Numbered from the stretch's first letter, positions 7,466 through 16,948 are shown. The stretch is 64,000 bases of DNA from an uncultured Paracoccaceae bacterium (GCA_943787985.1 CALSOO010000004.1:1-64000), one strand, 5' to 3'. Numbers and translations are program-made. Notes: a model not told the origin generated them from the sequence alone.

Positions 7466-9657
7466 CACGCAGTTTGAACAACATGCCGACGGCGACGTTT
7501 GCAACCACGCAGGATGTGGATAAAATCTTACGGGGCAAGGAATTTTCGATTTTCGCGCTGCAGCCCTATCTTGAGCAAATCGAAACGGCGTCTGGATCTG
7601 ATCTGGGCGCGGTGCGGCGGTTTGCAAAGCATTCTTTGATCTATCAGGATGATGCCACGCACATTCAGACACGGCGTATGATTGCTGCGGTTTTCTCGGA
7701 AAAAGCGCTTGAACAGCGTGTGGCCATGATAGACGTCGCGACCGAGACGCATTTGGATCGCTTTTGCGCACTGCCCGAAGCGGATCTGATGCACGACCTG
7801 ATCAATCCGTTGTTTTGCGAAGTGATCGCAAAGATCATCGGGGTCGAACAGCATCCCGAAGGGCACGCGGTGACATTGCAAGCCGTCTCGGACTTGCGCA
7901 AGTTCACCGAAAAATTCCTGAGTTTGCGTGAGTTGCGGCAGATGAATGACTGGCTCAATGATCCACGGATGATGCGGCCGGTGATCGGTGTTGGTAAGGA
8001 TGACCTTCCCACATTGGTTGATCACATGAACGAGGTATTGGGTGATGTCCCCGAGAGGATGAACGTTATCCGCGATACAGGTTTGGGCCTCTTTGTTGCG
8101 GCGCATTCGGCGGGCTTGGGGCTTGGGTTTGCGGCGTGGGGGCTTTTGATGCACGGCCAGACAGAGTGGCGGGATTCGGCCACACCTGACTGGAGCGCGC
8201 GCAAACTCGAACAAGTTCTGAGTGTTTATTTGTCAACGCGGTTCGTCGGGCGCGTGGCGAATGCCGACAGCGAGATCGGCGGCTGCCCTGTTCAAGCGGG
8301 ACAACACATTAGTCTGGACATGCAGGCCAGCAATCTTGAGCTGCGTAAAAACTGGTTGGAGCAAGACCGCCCAAGCGAGATGCGCGCCCCTACGCTTGCG
8401 TTTGGTGCAGGACGTCACAAATGCCCCGGAGAAGCTTTTGCGCGCCTGTTTATCACGCGGGTTTTGCCCGCGATGTCGCGCCGCCTTCCCGATTTGATTT
8501 TACACAAAGACAGGTGCCGCTTCTTGGTGACGCCAATGTTGCAGGGGCCCCAAAGCCTGCCATGCACTCCAACAGCCGTGTCCCTTAAACCAGCCGCCAA
8601 ACTGTGGCAGATCAAAGATCAAAGAGCAGCTCGCGAGATCATTACGGATGACACGCGGTTCGCGCCTCCACAAATGGCCCAACATCTGAGCGCGTTACAT
8701 GACAAGAGCGGTCATGACCTTTCCCCTGTCGTGCACATTGCCAAAAACGCGATGTTTTTCATGTCGGGGCCGCGTCATGCAAGTGCCCGTAAATCCGTAA
8801 TGCAAGTTTTAGGGCAAAACCGGTTGCGGGTTTGGCACGGTTTGATTGATGACCGGATCCAAGCCTGTTTGGATGATCTGGGAGACGCGACCAAGCCCGA
8901 CTTGGTAGAGCATTTCGCCAATCCTGTCTTTCGGGCAATAACGAAACCTATTCTGGGTCTGCACCCTTCGGACTTGGAACGGTTTGATGCTTTGGCCCCG
9001 ACGCTTCAGGACGTTTTGGAGCCCCTGTTGCCAATGCGCCAGATATTGCGCCTACAAGAGGTGTTTGCGGAGGTCATAGACTTGGTTCGGGCCGGTTCCG
9101 TGCGCACACAAGATGCGCCGGATGGTGCGGTATCCTTGCAGCATCATTTACAGGAAAATCCGCCAGAAGGGTTCGATCAGGATGATATCGCTGCACTTGT
9201 TCTGGTGCTATACGGTGCAAGTTTCAACCTGAGCCACACTTTGGGGAATGCTTTGCACTGGGTGCTGAGCCTGCCGTGGGATCTGCGACGTGACGTCCAA
9301 GACCCTGCCTGGACCAATGCGCGTCTGGAGGAAATCATCTCGACTTGCGGATCACCCAAGTTCATCTACCGCCACGCACGTCACGACACGAAAGTGGGAG
9401 ATTTGGACGTTCTAGCCAAAGACACCGCCTGTATTCACCTCAATGCCGTAAATCTGGGCACACAGACAGGGCATTTGTCTTTCGGGCATGGGTTGCACCA
9501 TTGTGTGGGCGCGTCACTCTCACGTCTGTTGCTGAGGCGCGCCATTCCCGCTGTTTTTCAGAGATACCCTAGCATTCGCTTGTCGTCTCAAGGGCATAGC
9601 TACTTTGAGATGTCCCAAACAGTTGCAATGAAGTCTTTGTTGTGCGATCTGTTTTAG
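7462..9657 (+). CDS. Tandem cytochrome P450-like protein (two P450 domains in one chain), non-canonical
   Basis: A 731-residue protein made of two complete P450-like domains. Domain 1 (about 15-340) has the C-helix HxxxR region near H67, I-helix VAAHSAGLG (212-220), K-helix E250-QVLS and haem loop FGAGRHKCPGE with Cys321. Domain 2 (about 375-731) has the C-helix region near H439, I-helix LYGASFNLSHT (583-593), K-helix EEIIS (623-627) and haem loop FGHGLHHCVGA with Cys681. Both haem-ligand cysteines are present. In both domains the ExxR arginine is Ser (S254, S627), and the I-helix acid-alcohol pair (E/D-T) is missing. In domain 2 the meander before the haem loop is also shortened by about 15 residues. 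P450s with this combination are very unusual. Monooxygenation is not assured; a peroxygenase, isomerase, dehydratase-like or purely structural role is possible. It overlaps the FAAL by ATGA, and its likely substrate is an acyl-ACP. Confidence 0.85.
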   Translation: MTRSLNNMPTATFATTQDVDKILRGKEFSIFALQPYLEQIETASGSDLGAVRRFAKHSLIYQDDATHIQTRRMIAAVFSEKALEQRVAMIDVATETHLDRFCALPEADLMHDLINPLFCEVIAKIIGVEQHPEGHAVTLQAVSDLRKFTEKFLSLRELRQMNDWLNDPRMMRPVIGVGKDDLPTLVDHMNEVLGDVPERMNVIRDTGLGLFVAAHSAGLGLGFAAWGLLMHGQTEWRDSATPDWSARKLEQVLSVYLSTRFVGRVANADSEIGGCPVQAGQHISLDMQASNLELRKNWLEQDRPSEMRAPTLAFGAGRHKCPGEAFARLFITRVLPAMSRRLPDLILHKDRCRFLVTPMLQGPQSLPCTPTAVSLKPAAKLWQIKDQRAAREIITDDTRFAPPQMAQHLSALHDKSGHDLSPVVHIAKNAMFFMSGPRHASARKSVMQVLGQNRLRVWHGLIDDRIQACLDDLGDATKPDLVEHFANPVFRAITKPILGLHPSDLERFDALAPTLQDVLEPLLPMRQILRLQEVFAEVIDLVRAGSVRTQDAPDGAVSLQHHLQENPPEGFDQDDIAALVLVLYGASFNLSHTLGNALHWVLSLPWDLRRDVQDPAWTNARLEEIISTCGSPKFIYRHARHDTKVGDLDVLAKDTACIHLNAVNLGTQTGHLSFGHGLHHCVGASLSRLLLRRAIPAVFQRYPSIRLSSQGHSYFEMSQTVAMKSLLCDLF

Positions 9658-9712
9658 CATATTTAACGATCTCCTTTTATTTTGAACTTTCAACTAATTT
9701 GCGGATTTCTGC

Positions 9713-9958
9713 ATGACCGACCAAAATATGACAGACTTCGTACGTGCACAGATTGCGCAGCGTACAAACCTTCCCCTGGAAGACGTTCAAGAAAACTCTG
9801 TTCTCGTTGATATCGGATTAGAGAGCATCGACGCAGTTTTACTTTGCGGGGATGTTGAGGACACCTTCGGGGTTGAAATTGATCCCTCAATGATCTTTGA
9901 ACATGACACGTTAGGTGAGTTTGTGAACGCGATTTCCGCGCTCAAATCGTCAACGTGA
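9713..9958 (+). CDS. Acyl carrier protein
   Basis: An 81-residue acidic four-helix carrier protein. The phosphopantetheine attachment site is Ser38 in VDIGLESIDAVLL, a variant of the usual DSL motif (here ESI). It sits 55 bases after the di-P450 gene, and its stop overlaps the GTG of the carbamoyltransferase, so it is part of the same operon. As a free-standing ACP beside a FAAL it probably holds the activated acyl chain while the P450-like protein and later enzymes act. It is distinct from housekeeping AcpP, which has a DSLD motif and normally sits in the fab cluster. Confidence 0.92.
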   Translation: MTDQNMTDFVRAQIAQRTNLPLEDVQENSVLVDIGLESIDAVLLCGDVEDTFGVEIDPSMIFEHDTLGEFVNAISALKSST

Positions 9959-11631
9959 CGACGTGGTACCTTGGGCTGTCTACGACGGGGCATGATCCTG
10001 CGCTGGCCATCGTAGACGCGCAAGGAACGTTGGTTTTCGCCGAGGCGACAGAGCGCTATATGCAAGACAAACGCGCATGGGGTATTGCGGCCGATCATCC
10101 TGCGCATTTGGAACAGGCCTTGGCCGATGTCGGCGCTGATCCGGACCGTGACACCATTGTCGTTGCCAGTACATGGCAGACCAAAAAGGCTGAATTGCCG
10201 CCCGAAATGGTCGATCTGATGATACCGGCAAGTCATTCCCTTTGGCTTTGGCATCTCCACCAAACCGCGCAGTCAAACATCGGCACCGGTGTCATGCGCC
10301 TTGGTTACAGCGCGAAACCGCCAACCGTCAAACGGTATGACCATCACCTTTGCCATGCGGTCAACGCATGCCATCAATCGCCCCGGCAAGATGCGGTTTG
10401 CCTTGTTCTTGATGGTGAAGGGGAGGTCGGTGCCGCCTCTGTCTATGACATGAGCGCACGCCGTCTAAAGCGGCGATGGCGGTCATGGGGCCTTGGCTCT
10501 TTGGGTGCTTATTATTCCAAGATGACTTTGTTGTGCGGCTTTGACTGGCGTCTGGGTGAAGAGTGGAAACTTATGGGGCTGGCAGCCTTTGGAACCCCAA
10601 TTCCTGAATTGGTCGAGGCGCTTTGCGCAACGGTCATTGTGGATCGGGGACGGTTGCGGTTTGCACCAGCCGAGCAAATTGAGCAGGTCATGTTGCTGGC
10701 GGCAAAGCATGGTCGATCGCGCAGCGATCCTGTTCTGGACGGTGCAAATCTTGCGGCATCTGCCCAAGACGCCTATCGCCAGATCGCGGATCAAGTGCTG
10801 GCAGCGGTATTGCCCGAAACACCTGCGCATTTGGTTCTGACGGGGGGATGTGCCCTCAATTCGTCGTACAACGGAACCATCGCGCGGCGTTTCAATACGG
10901 CCGGTGTATCGGTTCCAAGTGCGCCGGGGGATGACGGGAACGCTGTTGGTGCAGCCCTCTTGGCATGGATGGAAGACACCGGGACCGACGGTGTTCCAAC
11001 TGGCACACACACCGCGTTTTTGGGCTCAAAACCCAGTCACACGGCTTTGGCCAAAGCACGCACTTATGCGGGTGGTTGTAAAGTCACACAGTGTGGGGCC
11101 GATACAGTTCGACAGGTTGCCGCGCTGTTGGGCGCAGGCAAGATCATTGGTGTCATGCGCGGTCGGGCAGAGTTCGGGCCACGCGCCTTGGGGCATCGTT
11201 CAATCCTTGCAGATCCCTCGAAACCCGACATGAAAGACAAGATCAACCGTTTGGTCAAAGGGCGCGAGGCGTATCGTCCGTTTGCACCTGTTGTGCCGCT
11301 TGAACATGCGCAGGTTTGGTTCGATCACGCCCAAGCCGCACCCTTCATGTCCTTCACTTTGCCATGGAAACCGACCCAAGGCGCAAAAGTGCCAGCGGTT
11401 GTGCATGAGGATGGCACGGGGCGCCTGCAAACCGTGACGGCACAGGACAATCCGTGGATGCATCAACTTTGTCAGGAAATGGGAGCGACGACGGGTGTGC
11501 CGATCGTGCTCAACACCAGTTTCAACATCATGGGCAAACCGATTGTGCACAGTGTCGAAGACGCGATGGCGATGTTCATGACCTCGGGGTTGGATGCGCT
11601 GTTGATCGAAGATACGTTGTTTGAAAAGTAG
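9955..11631 (+). CDS. NodU/CmcH-family O-carbamoyltransferase
   Basis: A 558-residue carbamoyltransferase with the family's two parts. The N-terminal Kae1-like ATPase/transfer domain has the metal-binding HHLCHA motif (H130, H131, H134) and an LDGEGE aspartate (about 153). The C-terminal domain has the RGRAEFGPRALGHRSILADP signature that binds carbamoyl phosphate/ATP. Family members transfer a carbamoyl group from carbamoyl phosphate to a hydroxyl of a natural product. Here the substrate would be a hydroxylated acyl product of the operon (inference). The start GTG at 9955 overlaps the ACP stop. The next gene converges on it with one base between the stop codons, so there is no room for a conventional terminator. 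Confidence 0.92.
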   Translation: MTTWYLGLSTTGHDPALAIVDAQGTLVFAEATERYMQDKRAWGIAADHPAHLEQALADVGADPDRDTIVVASTWQTKKAELPPEMVDLMIPASHSLWLWHLHQTAQSNIGTGVMRLGYSAKPPTVKRYDHHLCHAVNACHQSPRQDAVCLVLDGEGEVGAASVYDMSARRLKRRWRSWGLGSLGAYYSKMTLLCGFDWRLGEEWKLMGLAAFGTPIPELVEALCATVIVDRGRLRFAPAEQIEQVMLLAAKHGRSRSDPVLDGANLAASAQDAYRQIADQVLAAVLPETPAHLVLTGGCALNSSYNGTIARRFNTAGVSVPSAPGDDGNAVGAALLAWMEDTGTDGVPTGTHTAFLGSKPSHTALAKARTYAGGCKVTQCGADTVRQVAALLGAGKIIGVMRGRAEFGPRALGHRSILADPSKPDMKDKINRLVKGREAYRPFAPVVPLEHAQVWFDHAQAAPFMSFTLPWKPTQGAKVPAVVHEDGTGRLQTVTAQDNPWMHQLCQEMGATTGVPIVLNTSFNIMGKPIVHSVEDAMAMFMTSGLDALLIEDTLFEK

Positions 11632-11632
11632 G

Positions 11633-12673
11633 CTATTCGTAGCCCGTCATTTCCAGATATCCGCGCCCTTTGTGTGATCCTTGAACGTGCACCGGCCCTT
11701 CCCAATAGGGCAGGGACACGTCCATCCAAGCGTGTGCATTCATCGCCTGTACCGTGACGTCCACATCGAAATCGGGCACCTCGACGCGCCACTTGGTTGG
11801 TACCGTTTTGCCATCAACGTCAGAGAACTCCAAAGGCGTTGCAATGAAGTCGTCCGGAGCCAAAGGCGTTGTCGTACCGTCAGGACCGATCCATGTGCCT
11901 GATGCGAAATAGGTCTCATCCGTTTGGCGCAACCGAAATCCCATGAGTTTGTTTCCGTCTTCAAATGACAGGGAAAACCAGTCCCAACCTGATTGATTGT
12001 CCGCCAAAGGTTGGGACGACCACTCACGATCGAGCCACGCCTGACCGGTGACCTGAACCTCCCCTTGAGGCAGCGTCAGAGTGCCCTTCAGATCGTAAAA
12101 AGGTTGTGAGTAGTAGTAGCTTGCTTGTCCTTGCGCGGATTTCACGGAAAATCCGTTTGTCCCGTGAAAGACCAACGGCCCTTGCGCGCTCAAGTCGACG
12201 TCATAGGCGAATTCGGGGCCTGAGGCGCGCATGTTGAGAGTGTCGAAATCATGGCCCGTCAGGTGCCAGTCGTCAATCCACGCTTCAAACGGGGCAGGGG
12301 TCACACCCGCTTGCCCGATGCCGCCGCGGGCAAACCTTTCGGAAACATAATGGGCTTGCGGGGTCGTGACCGCAGCGTGACCGAAATAGATTTGGGGTGA
12401 CGTCCAACCGCTGCCTTCTTCGGGTGCGAGCGCGGAGCGAAACAAGGTCCATTGCAATCCATAGTCCGTGCCGTCCGCTCCGGTCATGTTGGCCGTCAAA
12501 TACCACCATTCGATACGGTAATCGGGATGTGGGCCGTGATCCTTGGGGAAATCAAACACTGGAGCAGGCTGCGGCGTGGTGAAGCCGTCCGCTTGCGTCC
12601 CTAGTCCGCCAAATCCTTGGGCCATGGCCCCAAATGGCATCATCAGACAAAAAATCAGAACCTTAACGTTCAT
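11633..12673 (-). CDS. AttH-like lipocalin-family periplasmic protein
   Basis: A 346-residue protein related to AttH / carotenoid 1,2-hydratase-like (lipocalin_9) proteins. The typical PDYRIEWWYLTANM opening is followed by a beta-rich body with GYDWFSLSFEDG-like strands (here SGWDWFSLSFEDGNKLMGF). The start is taken at the ATG at 12673, which gives a clean signal peptide (MNVKVLIFCLMMPFGAMAQ). It overlaps the permease gene by 11 bases and closes a three-gene operon (ATPase, permease, AttH), as in the attEFGH-type locus of Agrobacterium. The role is probably handling a hydrophobic molecule in the periplasm together with the ABC transporter. The ligand is unknown. Confidence 0.85.
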   Translation of the reverse strand: MNVKVLIFCLMMPFGAMAQGFGGLGTQADGFTTPQPAPVFDFPKDHGPHPDYRIEWWYLTANMTGADGTDYGLQWTLFRSALAPEEGSGWTSPQIYFGHAAVTTPQAHYVSERFARGGIGQAGVTPAPFEAWIDDWHLTGHDFDTLNMRASGPEFAYDVDLSAQGPLVFHGTNGFSVKSAQGQASYYYSQPFYDLKGTLTLPQGEVQVTGQAWLDREWSSQPLADNQSGWDWFSLSFEDGNKLMGFRLRQTDETYFASGTWIGPDGTTTPLAPDDFIATPLEFSDVDGKTVPTKWRVEVPDFDVDVTVQAMNAHAWMDVSLPYWEGPVHVQGSHKGRGYLEMTGYE

Positions 12674-15059
12674 TGGCAAACACCTTGAGCAATTCTGAAG
12701 GGGGGGTGCGGGCAAGTTTGCGCGCAGGCCATGCCGCCGCCACGACCGCAGCAATCAATGCGAACACGCCAAGTTTGGCATAATCTACAGGAAACAAATA
12801 CATAGGCAGTTTCCATCCAAAGGCTTCGACATTGACCACAGCCAGCAAAACCCACGCCAGCGCCAGTCCCAGCGGCAAAGCCAGTGCCGCTGTAAGGGCC
12901 GCCAATACGACGGCACGTATCAATTCCAGCCGCCCCAATGCACGCCGCGTCAGACCCAAAGCCCATGCAGGGGCAAGTTGCGGAAGGCGCATGGTGGCCA
13001 GTGTCAAAAGGCTCATGAAAATCGCGAACCCTGCAACAGCCAACGTCAATATGTTCAATGCACCTGTGACTGTGAACGTTCTTTCGAATATGGCGAGGGA
13101 GAATGCCTTTATGCCTGCCTGGTCGACAATGTTGGCCTCTTGCAGGCCGTATTCATCGATGAGCGCTTGTCGCAAACCCTGCGGATCATCGGTGCGCACG
13201 CCAAAGCGGACAGGAACTTGGTTCGGGTGCAACTGGTCAAAAATGTCCTCTTGGATGATGGCTTGTCCGATGGGGTTGCCGTAATCACCGTACACACCCG
13301 AGATGGGCAGTTGCACATCCGCGCCGACATCGATGACATCCCCAACCCAAAGGTTGGCGCGACGGGCAAGTTGCTCGTTGACGATAATCGTGCGCCCTTG
13401 GGCAATACTGTCCCAAACATCAGCGGTGGCCGCTAAAAATTCCCAGTTGTCGCGGTGCGTGCTGTCAACGCGCGCGCCGTAAAGGTCGGTGGGCAACCCG
13501 GCGATTTGGGTTGTGACGGAGAGCACAGGAAGAACCACACGCACGCGGGGGGCAAGAAACGCTTGTAAATCAGCGCTTTGGGCCGCGCTGGGGGAGGTCA
13601 CATAAAGCTCTGAGGCAAGGCGTTGATCCAGAAAGCCGACGAAAGTCAGGCGAAAGCTCGAGACCATGGTGGATACGCCCACATTGGCGGCCATTGCCAA
13701 CAAAAGTGCCATCAATGCCAGGCTGAGGCCGGGAAGCTGTTGTCGGGTGTCTGCCCAAAACCACTCCCATACGACGGTCTTGGCACGGGATTGAGCAAGG
13801 CGCAGAACAAGATCAAGGGCCAGTGGCAAGGCCAGTGCCGCGCCGATCAACAAAGCACCGAGCATGACAAAGCCCAACACAAGCCCGCTGCCCCAAAGGG
13901 CCAATCCAAAGGCAATGCCGAGCAAGCCCAAAGCGGCAACGCCAATGATGTTGCGTTTGCCACTGGTGGCCAAGGACCACGCTTGTGGGCGGGCGCTGGC
14001 CAACAACGGCATGCGCGCGATCTGAACCAACGCCCCACATGCAGCCAGCCCGGTCCCTGCGACCGAAATCGCCAGTCCCGAAAGCCACCAGCTGGGGCGC
14101 AACTGAAGCGTGCCAGAGACATCAGCGCCGTAAAGTCCTTTTAATGTGGCTGCAACATCGGGCAGCAATGTCGCGGCCACAAGATACCCTAAAACGACGC
14201 CGATCCCTCCGCCAATCACGGATAGGACCAACAATTCCGCCAAGGACAGCAGGACGACCCGCCGCAGTGGCATGCCCAAAGCGCGCAAAGTACGCAAAAT
14301 GCTACGGCGTTGCTCAAACGCCAGTCCAATCGCGCCGTGGACAATGAAAATACCAACGGCGAAACTGAGCAAACCAAAAGCGGTCAGGTTGAGGTGGAAG
14401 CTGTCGGTCAGACGTCCGACGTCTGCGCCAGATTGGGCCAATTGGCGGGTCAAATCTGGTGCAATGTTGGCAATCGGGGGCACGCCCAAGGGCTGTAGCG
14501 GCGCGACCACCAGTCGTGAGAGTTGACCTTCTCGGCCCAGCAATTCTTGGGCCACGCTGATGTCCATGAGCGCAATGCCCGGTGCAACGCCTGCATCAGT
14601 CAAAATTCTCAAGTTCAAGTCGCCCAAGATGCGCGCCGTCTCTTCGTTTGCGAAAATCGTCGGTTCAGTCAAGAAACCGACCAAATCGACATCTTCACCC
14701 GCACCTACCGGGCCAAATCCGTTCGGAGCGGTCAAAGGATCAATCCCAAGAATCCGCACGGTGGACTCCCCTGCGCTCAAACGGCCTTCAACAACAGGGC
14801 TAACCTGCCATCCAGCGCGTCGCAAAGTGATAAAAACTTCTTGGGCAATCGTGTCGCCAGTGGCTGGCAAAAGTTGATCAAACTGCCCTTCGCCCAAGGT
14901 CGCGGCGGCGGCGTCATAACTGGCCCGTGCCTCTGAGTTGACCGCCTGAACGCCTGACCAAAGTGCGGTCGCCAATGCCAGACCCGCCACCAAAGTGAAC
15001 AGTTGCAAAGGGTTTCGCCACCAATGCGACCATAGGGCTTGAAAGCCTGCAGCGGTCAC
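12663..15059 (-). CDS. FtsX-like ABC transporter permease (AttF/AttG, LolC/E-type)
   Basis: A 798-residue permease of the MacB/LolE type. It has an N-terminal transmembrane helix (LFTLVAGLALATALWSGVQA) followed by a periplasmic domain, a central FtsX block with four or more helices, a second periplasmic domain, and a C-terminal FtsX block (LNILTLAVAGFAIFMSLLTL and later helices). The duplicated architecture equals two FtsX permeases fused, so it could work with an ATPase dimer without a second subunit. Its start overlaps the ATPase stop by 4 bases. Such systems extract lipids or lipoproteins from the inner membrane or act as mechanotransducers. Confidence 0.9.
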   Translation of the reverse strand: MTAAGFQALWSHWWRNPLQLFTLVAGLALATALWSGVQAVNSEARASYDAAAATLGEGQFDQLLPATGDTIAQEVFITLRRAGWQVSPVVEGRLSAGESTVRILGIDPLTAPNGFGPVGAGEDVDLVGFLTEPTIFANEETARILGDLNLRILTDAGVAPGIALMDISVAQELLGREGQLSRLVVAPLQPLGVPPIANIAPDLTRQLAQSGADVGRLTDSFHLNLTAFGLLSFAVGIFIVHGAIGLAFEQRRSILRTLRALGMPLRRVVLLSLAELLVLSVIGGGIGVVLGYLVAATLLPDVAATLKGLYGADVSGTLQLRPSWWLSGLAISVAGTGLAACGALVQIARMPLLASARPQAWSLATSGKRNIIGVAALGLLGIAFGLALWGSGLVLGFVMLGALLIGAALALPLALDLVLRLAQSRAKTVVWEWFWADTRQQLPGLSLALMALLLAMAANVGVSTMVSSFRLTFVGFLDQRLASELYVTSPSAAQSADLQAFLAPRVRVVLPVLSVTTQIAGLPTDLYGARVDSTHRDNWEFLAATADVWDSIAQGRTIIVNEQLARRANLWVGDVIDVGADVQLPISGVYGDYGNPIGQAIIQEDIFDQLHPNQVPVRFGVRTDDPQGLRQALIDEYGLQEANIVDQAGIKAFSLAIFERTFTVTGALNILTLAVAGFAIFMSLLTLATMRLPQLAPAWALGLTRRALGRLELIRAVVLAALTAALALPLGLALAWVLLAVVNVEAFGWKLPMYLFPVDYAKLGVFALIAAVVAAAWPARKLARTPPSELLKVFANER

Positions 15060-15712
15060 GCCAACTGCCCCAACCGTAAATGCGCACGCCGCCCCATGCG
15101 CGCTGCAAGGGCGGGGGAGTGCGTTACCATGATCAAGGCTGCACCCGTTTGGGCAACCAGATCAAGCATTTGGGTCAAAACTTGTTCTGCGGTGTCTTCA
15201 TCAAGGTTTCCAGTCGGCTCATCGGCCAGAACAAGTTTCGGGCGCACTGCCAAAGCACGGGCAATCGCCACACGTTGTTGTTGACCGCCTGACAATTGCT
15301 CGGGGTATTTCGTTAACTGCTCTGTCAGGCCCAAGGCATCTGACAAGCGCGCCAGCTCCGCCTTGTCGGCCTTGCCTGCCAAACGGGCCTGAAAGGCGAT
15401 GTTTGCTGCAACTGTCAGGGACGGGATCAAGTTGAATTGTTGAAAAATGATGCCGACAGTGTCGCGGCGCACTTGCGCTCGACCTGTGTCATCCAATTTC
15501 GACAAGGTGCGCCCGTCCACTTCGATGGTGCCGTCGTCACATGTGTCCAAGCCGCCCAGCAGGTGCAAAAGCGTACTTTTTCCCGAGCCGGATTCCCCCG
15601 TCAGCGCAAGGGTTTCACCGGCATCCACACTCAAATCAATACCCCTCAATACGGGAACAGAACCATCTGCAGTTTGAAAGCTTTTGGTGACATTTCGAGC
15701 TTTGAGCAGCAT
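15056..15712 (-). CDS. LolD/MacB-type ABC transporter ATPase
   Basis: A 218-residue nucleotide-binding domain with Walker A GESGSGKST, signature LSGGQQQRVAIARAL, Walker B LVLADEPTGNLDE and a switch His in MVTHS. The DEPTGNLD wording is typical of the MacB/LolD subfamily. The start is set at ATG 15712, preceded by AGGAGA at a good distance; a longer reading upstream lacks similarity. It is the first gene of the att-like operon. Its promoter must lie in the 200-bp region shared with the divergent LacI-family gene. Confidence 0.93.
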   Translation of the reverse strand: MLLKARNVTKSFQTADGSVPVLRGIDLSVDAGETLALTGESGSGKSTLLHLLGGLDTCDDGTIEVDGRTLSKLDDTGRAQVRRDTVGIIFQQFNLIPSLTVAANIAFQARLAGKADKAELARLSDALGLTEQLTKYPEQLSGGQQQRVAIARALAVRPKLVLADEPTGNLDEDTAEQVLTQMLDLVAQTGAALIMVTHSPALAARMGRRAHLRLGQLA

Positions 15713-15872
15713 GCCGGTCTCCTGAAATCGTGCCGTATGCACGCGCCATTTGCGTCTAACAGATACAAACCAAAGTTGCACAGGGCTGTCATCGTGGCGA
15801 TTGGACGCGCAGCAAAAATATTCAAAAATATCTCATATTTATAAGAGCTTAAATCGATATGATGTGATTCCT

Positions 15873-15906
15873 TACCAAAAATGATTGACGTACATCATTT
15901 TTGGTA
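15873..15906. promoter_or_regulatory. Perfect 13-bp inverted repeat, probable operator of the LacI-family regulator
   Basis: TACCAAAAATGAT (15873-15885) and its exact reverse complement ATCATTTTTGGTA (15894-15906) are separated by 8 bases. The right arm ends just before the ribosome-binding site of the regulator gene. Autoregulation of the regulator/xylA operon is the simplest reading. It has no T-tract, so a terminator is unlikely. The central bases differ from the usual CG-centred LacI operator. Confidence 0.55.
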
Positions 15907-15913
15907 GGAAAAG

Positions 15914-16948
15914 GTGGCCATGAAGAATTCCCTTGCACGCCCAACGATTCACGACGTCGCGGCTGATGCTAAAGTCAGCTTGGCAACAGTGGACCGCGTA
16001 TTGAATGCACGGGGCGGTGTGGCGGAAAAATCTATCAAGCGGGTTCATGATGCCGTCGCGCGACTTGGGTATGTGCGTGATGTCTCGGCTGCAAATTTGT
16101 CGCGCAATCGTGAGTACCGCTTTACGTTCATTTTGCCTGACAGCGCCTCTGGCTTTGTCGAATTGTTGCGTCAGGCATTGGGTGCAGAGCAAACGCGACT
16201 GCGCGCTGAAAAGGTGCGCATAGATGTTGTCGCCACGCGTGCCTTTGATGTGGAAGCTCAAGTTGCCGCGCTCAAGTCGCATTCTGCGCAAACCACTGAC
16301 GGGATCGCGTTGATCGCAGCCGAAGCCCCTGAGGTACAGCGCGAAATCAAGCGCCTGATGGGGGAGGGCGTGCACATTGTGACTTTGGTTGCGGATCTTC
16401 CACATTCCGGGCGCGACGCTTATGTGGGGCCAGACAATGTTGTCGCTGGGCGAACGGCTGCAAGTTTTATGGGACGCTTTGTCGGGACAGGGGGCGGGGA
16501 TATCCTGATGGTCACCGGAAGCCTCGCCGCGCGCGATCACATGGAAAGGGTGATGGGGTTCCGCGCGGTGATCCAGGAGCAATTCGGCGCGTTGAACCTG
16601 CTACCCGCCACACAAAGTTATGACGATGCTGAAACTCTCTCGACACTGGTCAAAGACGCCATGGATCATCATAATTTGCGCGGTGTCTATGCTGTTGGGG
16701 CGGGGCATCGCGGGCTTTTGGATGCCTTGCAAAACGGGTCTGTCAAGCCGATCGTGATTGCCCATGAACTGACCGATATTTCGCAACGTGGCCTGCGCTC
16801 TGGCGCGATTGATCTGGTCATTGATCAAAACCCCGCGGCCGAAGTCCGCGCGGCTGTGGATCTTATGCGTGATCTCAGTGACGGGCGTATGATCTCGCCT
16901 GCGACTGGGTCTATACCTCTTAATATTTTCGTTCGGGAGAACATATAA
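15914..16948 (+). CDS. LacI-family transcriptional regulator (pentose-related)
   Basis: A 344-residue regulator. It has an N-terminal LacI helix-turn-helix ([23 protein letters not shown], residues about 10-32), a hinge helix, then a periplasmic-binding-protein-like effector domain with [19 protein letters not shown]. The N-terminus reads GTG at 15914 or ATG at 15920, with a GGAAAAGG ribosome site. Its stop overlaps the xylA start (TAATG), so the two are co-transcribed. Xylose or a related sugar as effector is inferred from xylA. The perfect palindrome just upstream is the likely binding site. Confidence 0.9.
   Translation: MAMKNSLARPTIHDVAADAKVSLATVDRVLNARGGVAEKSIKRVHDAVARLGYVRDVSAANLSRNREYRFTFILPDSASGFVELLRQALGAEQTRLRAEKVRIDVVATRAFDVEAQVAALKSHSAQTTDGIALIAAEAPEVQREIKRLMGEGVHIVTLVADLPHSGRDAYVGPDNVVAGRTAASFMGRFVGTGGGDILMVTGSLAARDHMERVMGFRAVIQEQFGALNLLPATQSYDDAETLSTLVKDAMDHHNLRGVYAVGAGHRGLLDALQNGSVKPIVIAHELTDISQRGLRSGAIDLVIDQNPAAEVRAAVDLMRDLSDGRMISPATGSIPLNIFVRENI

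Noticed and set aside
15873-15906. Terminator for the ABC export operon
   Set aside because: The palindrome lies at the promoter side of both divergent genes and has no run of T after it.
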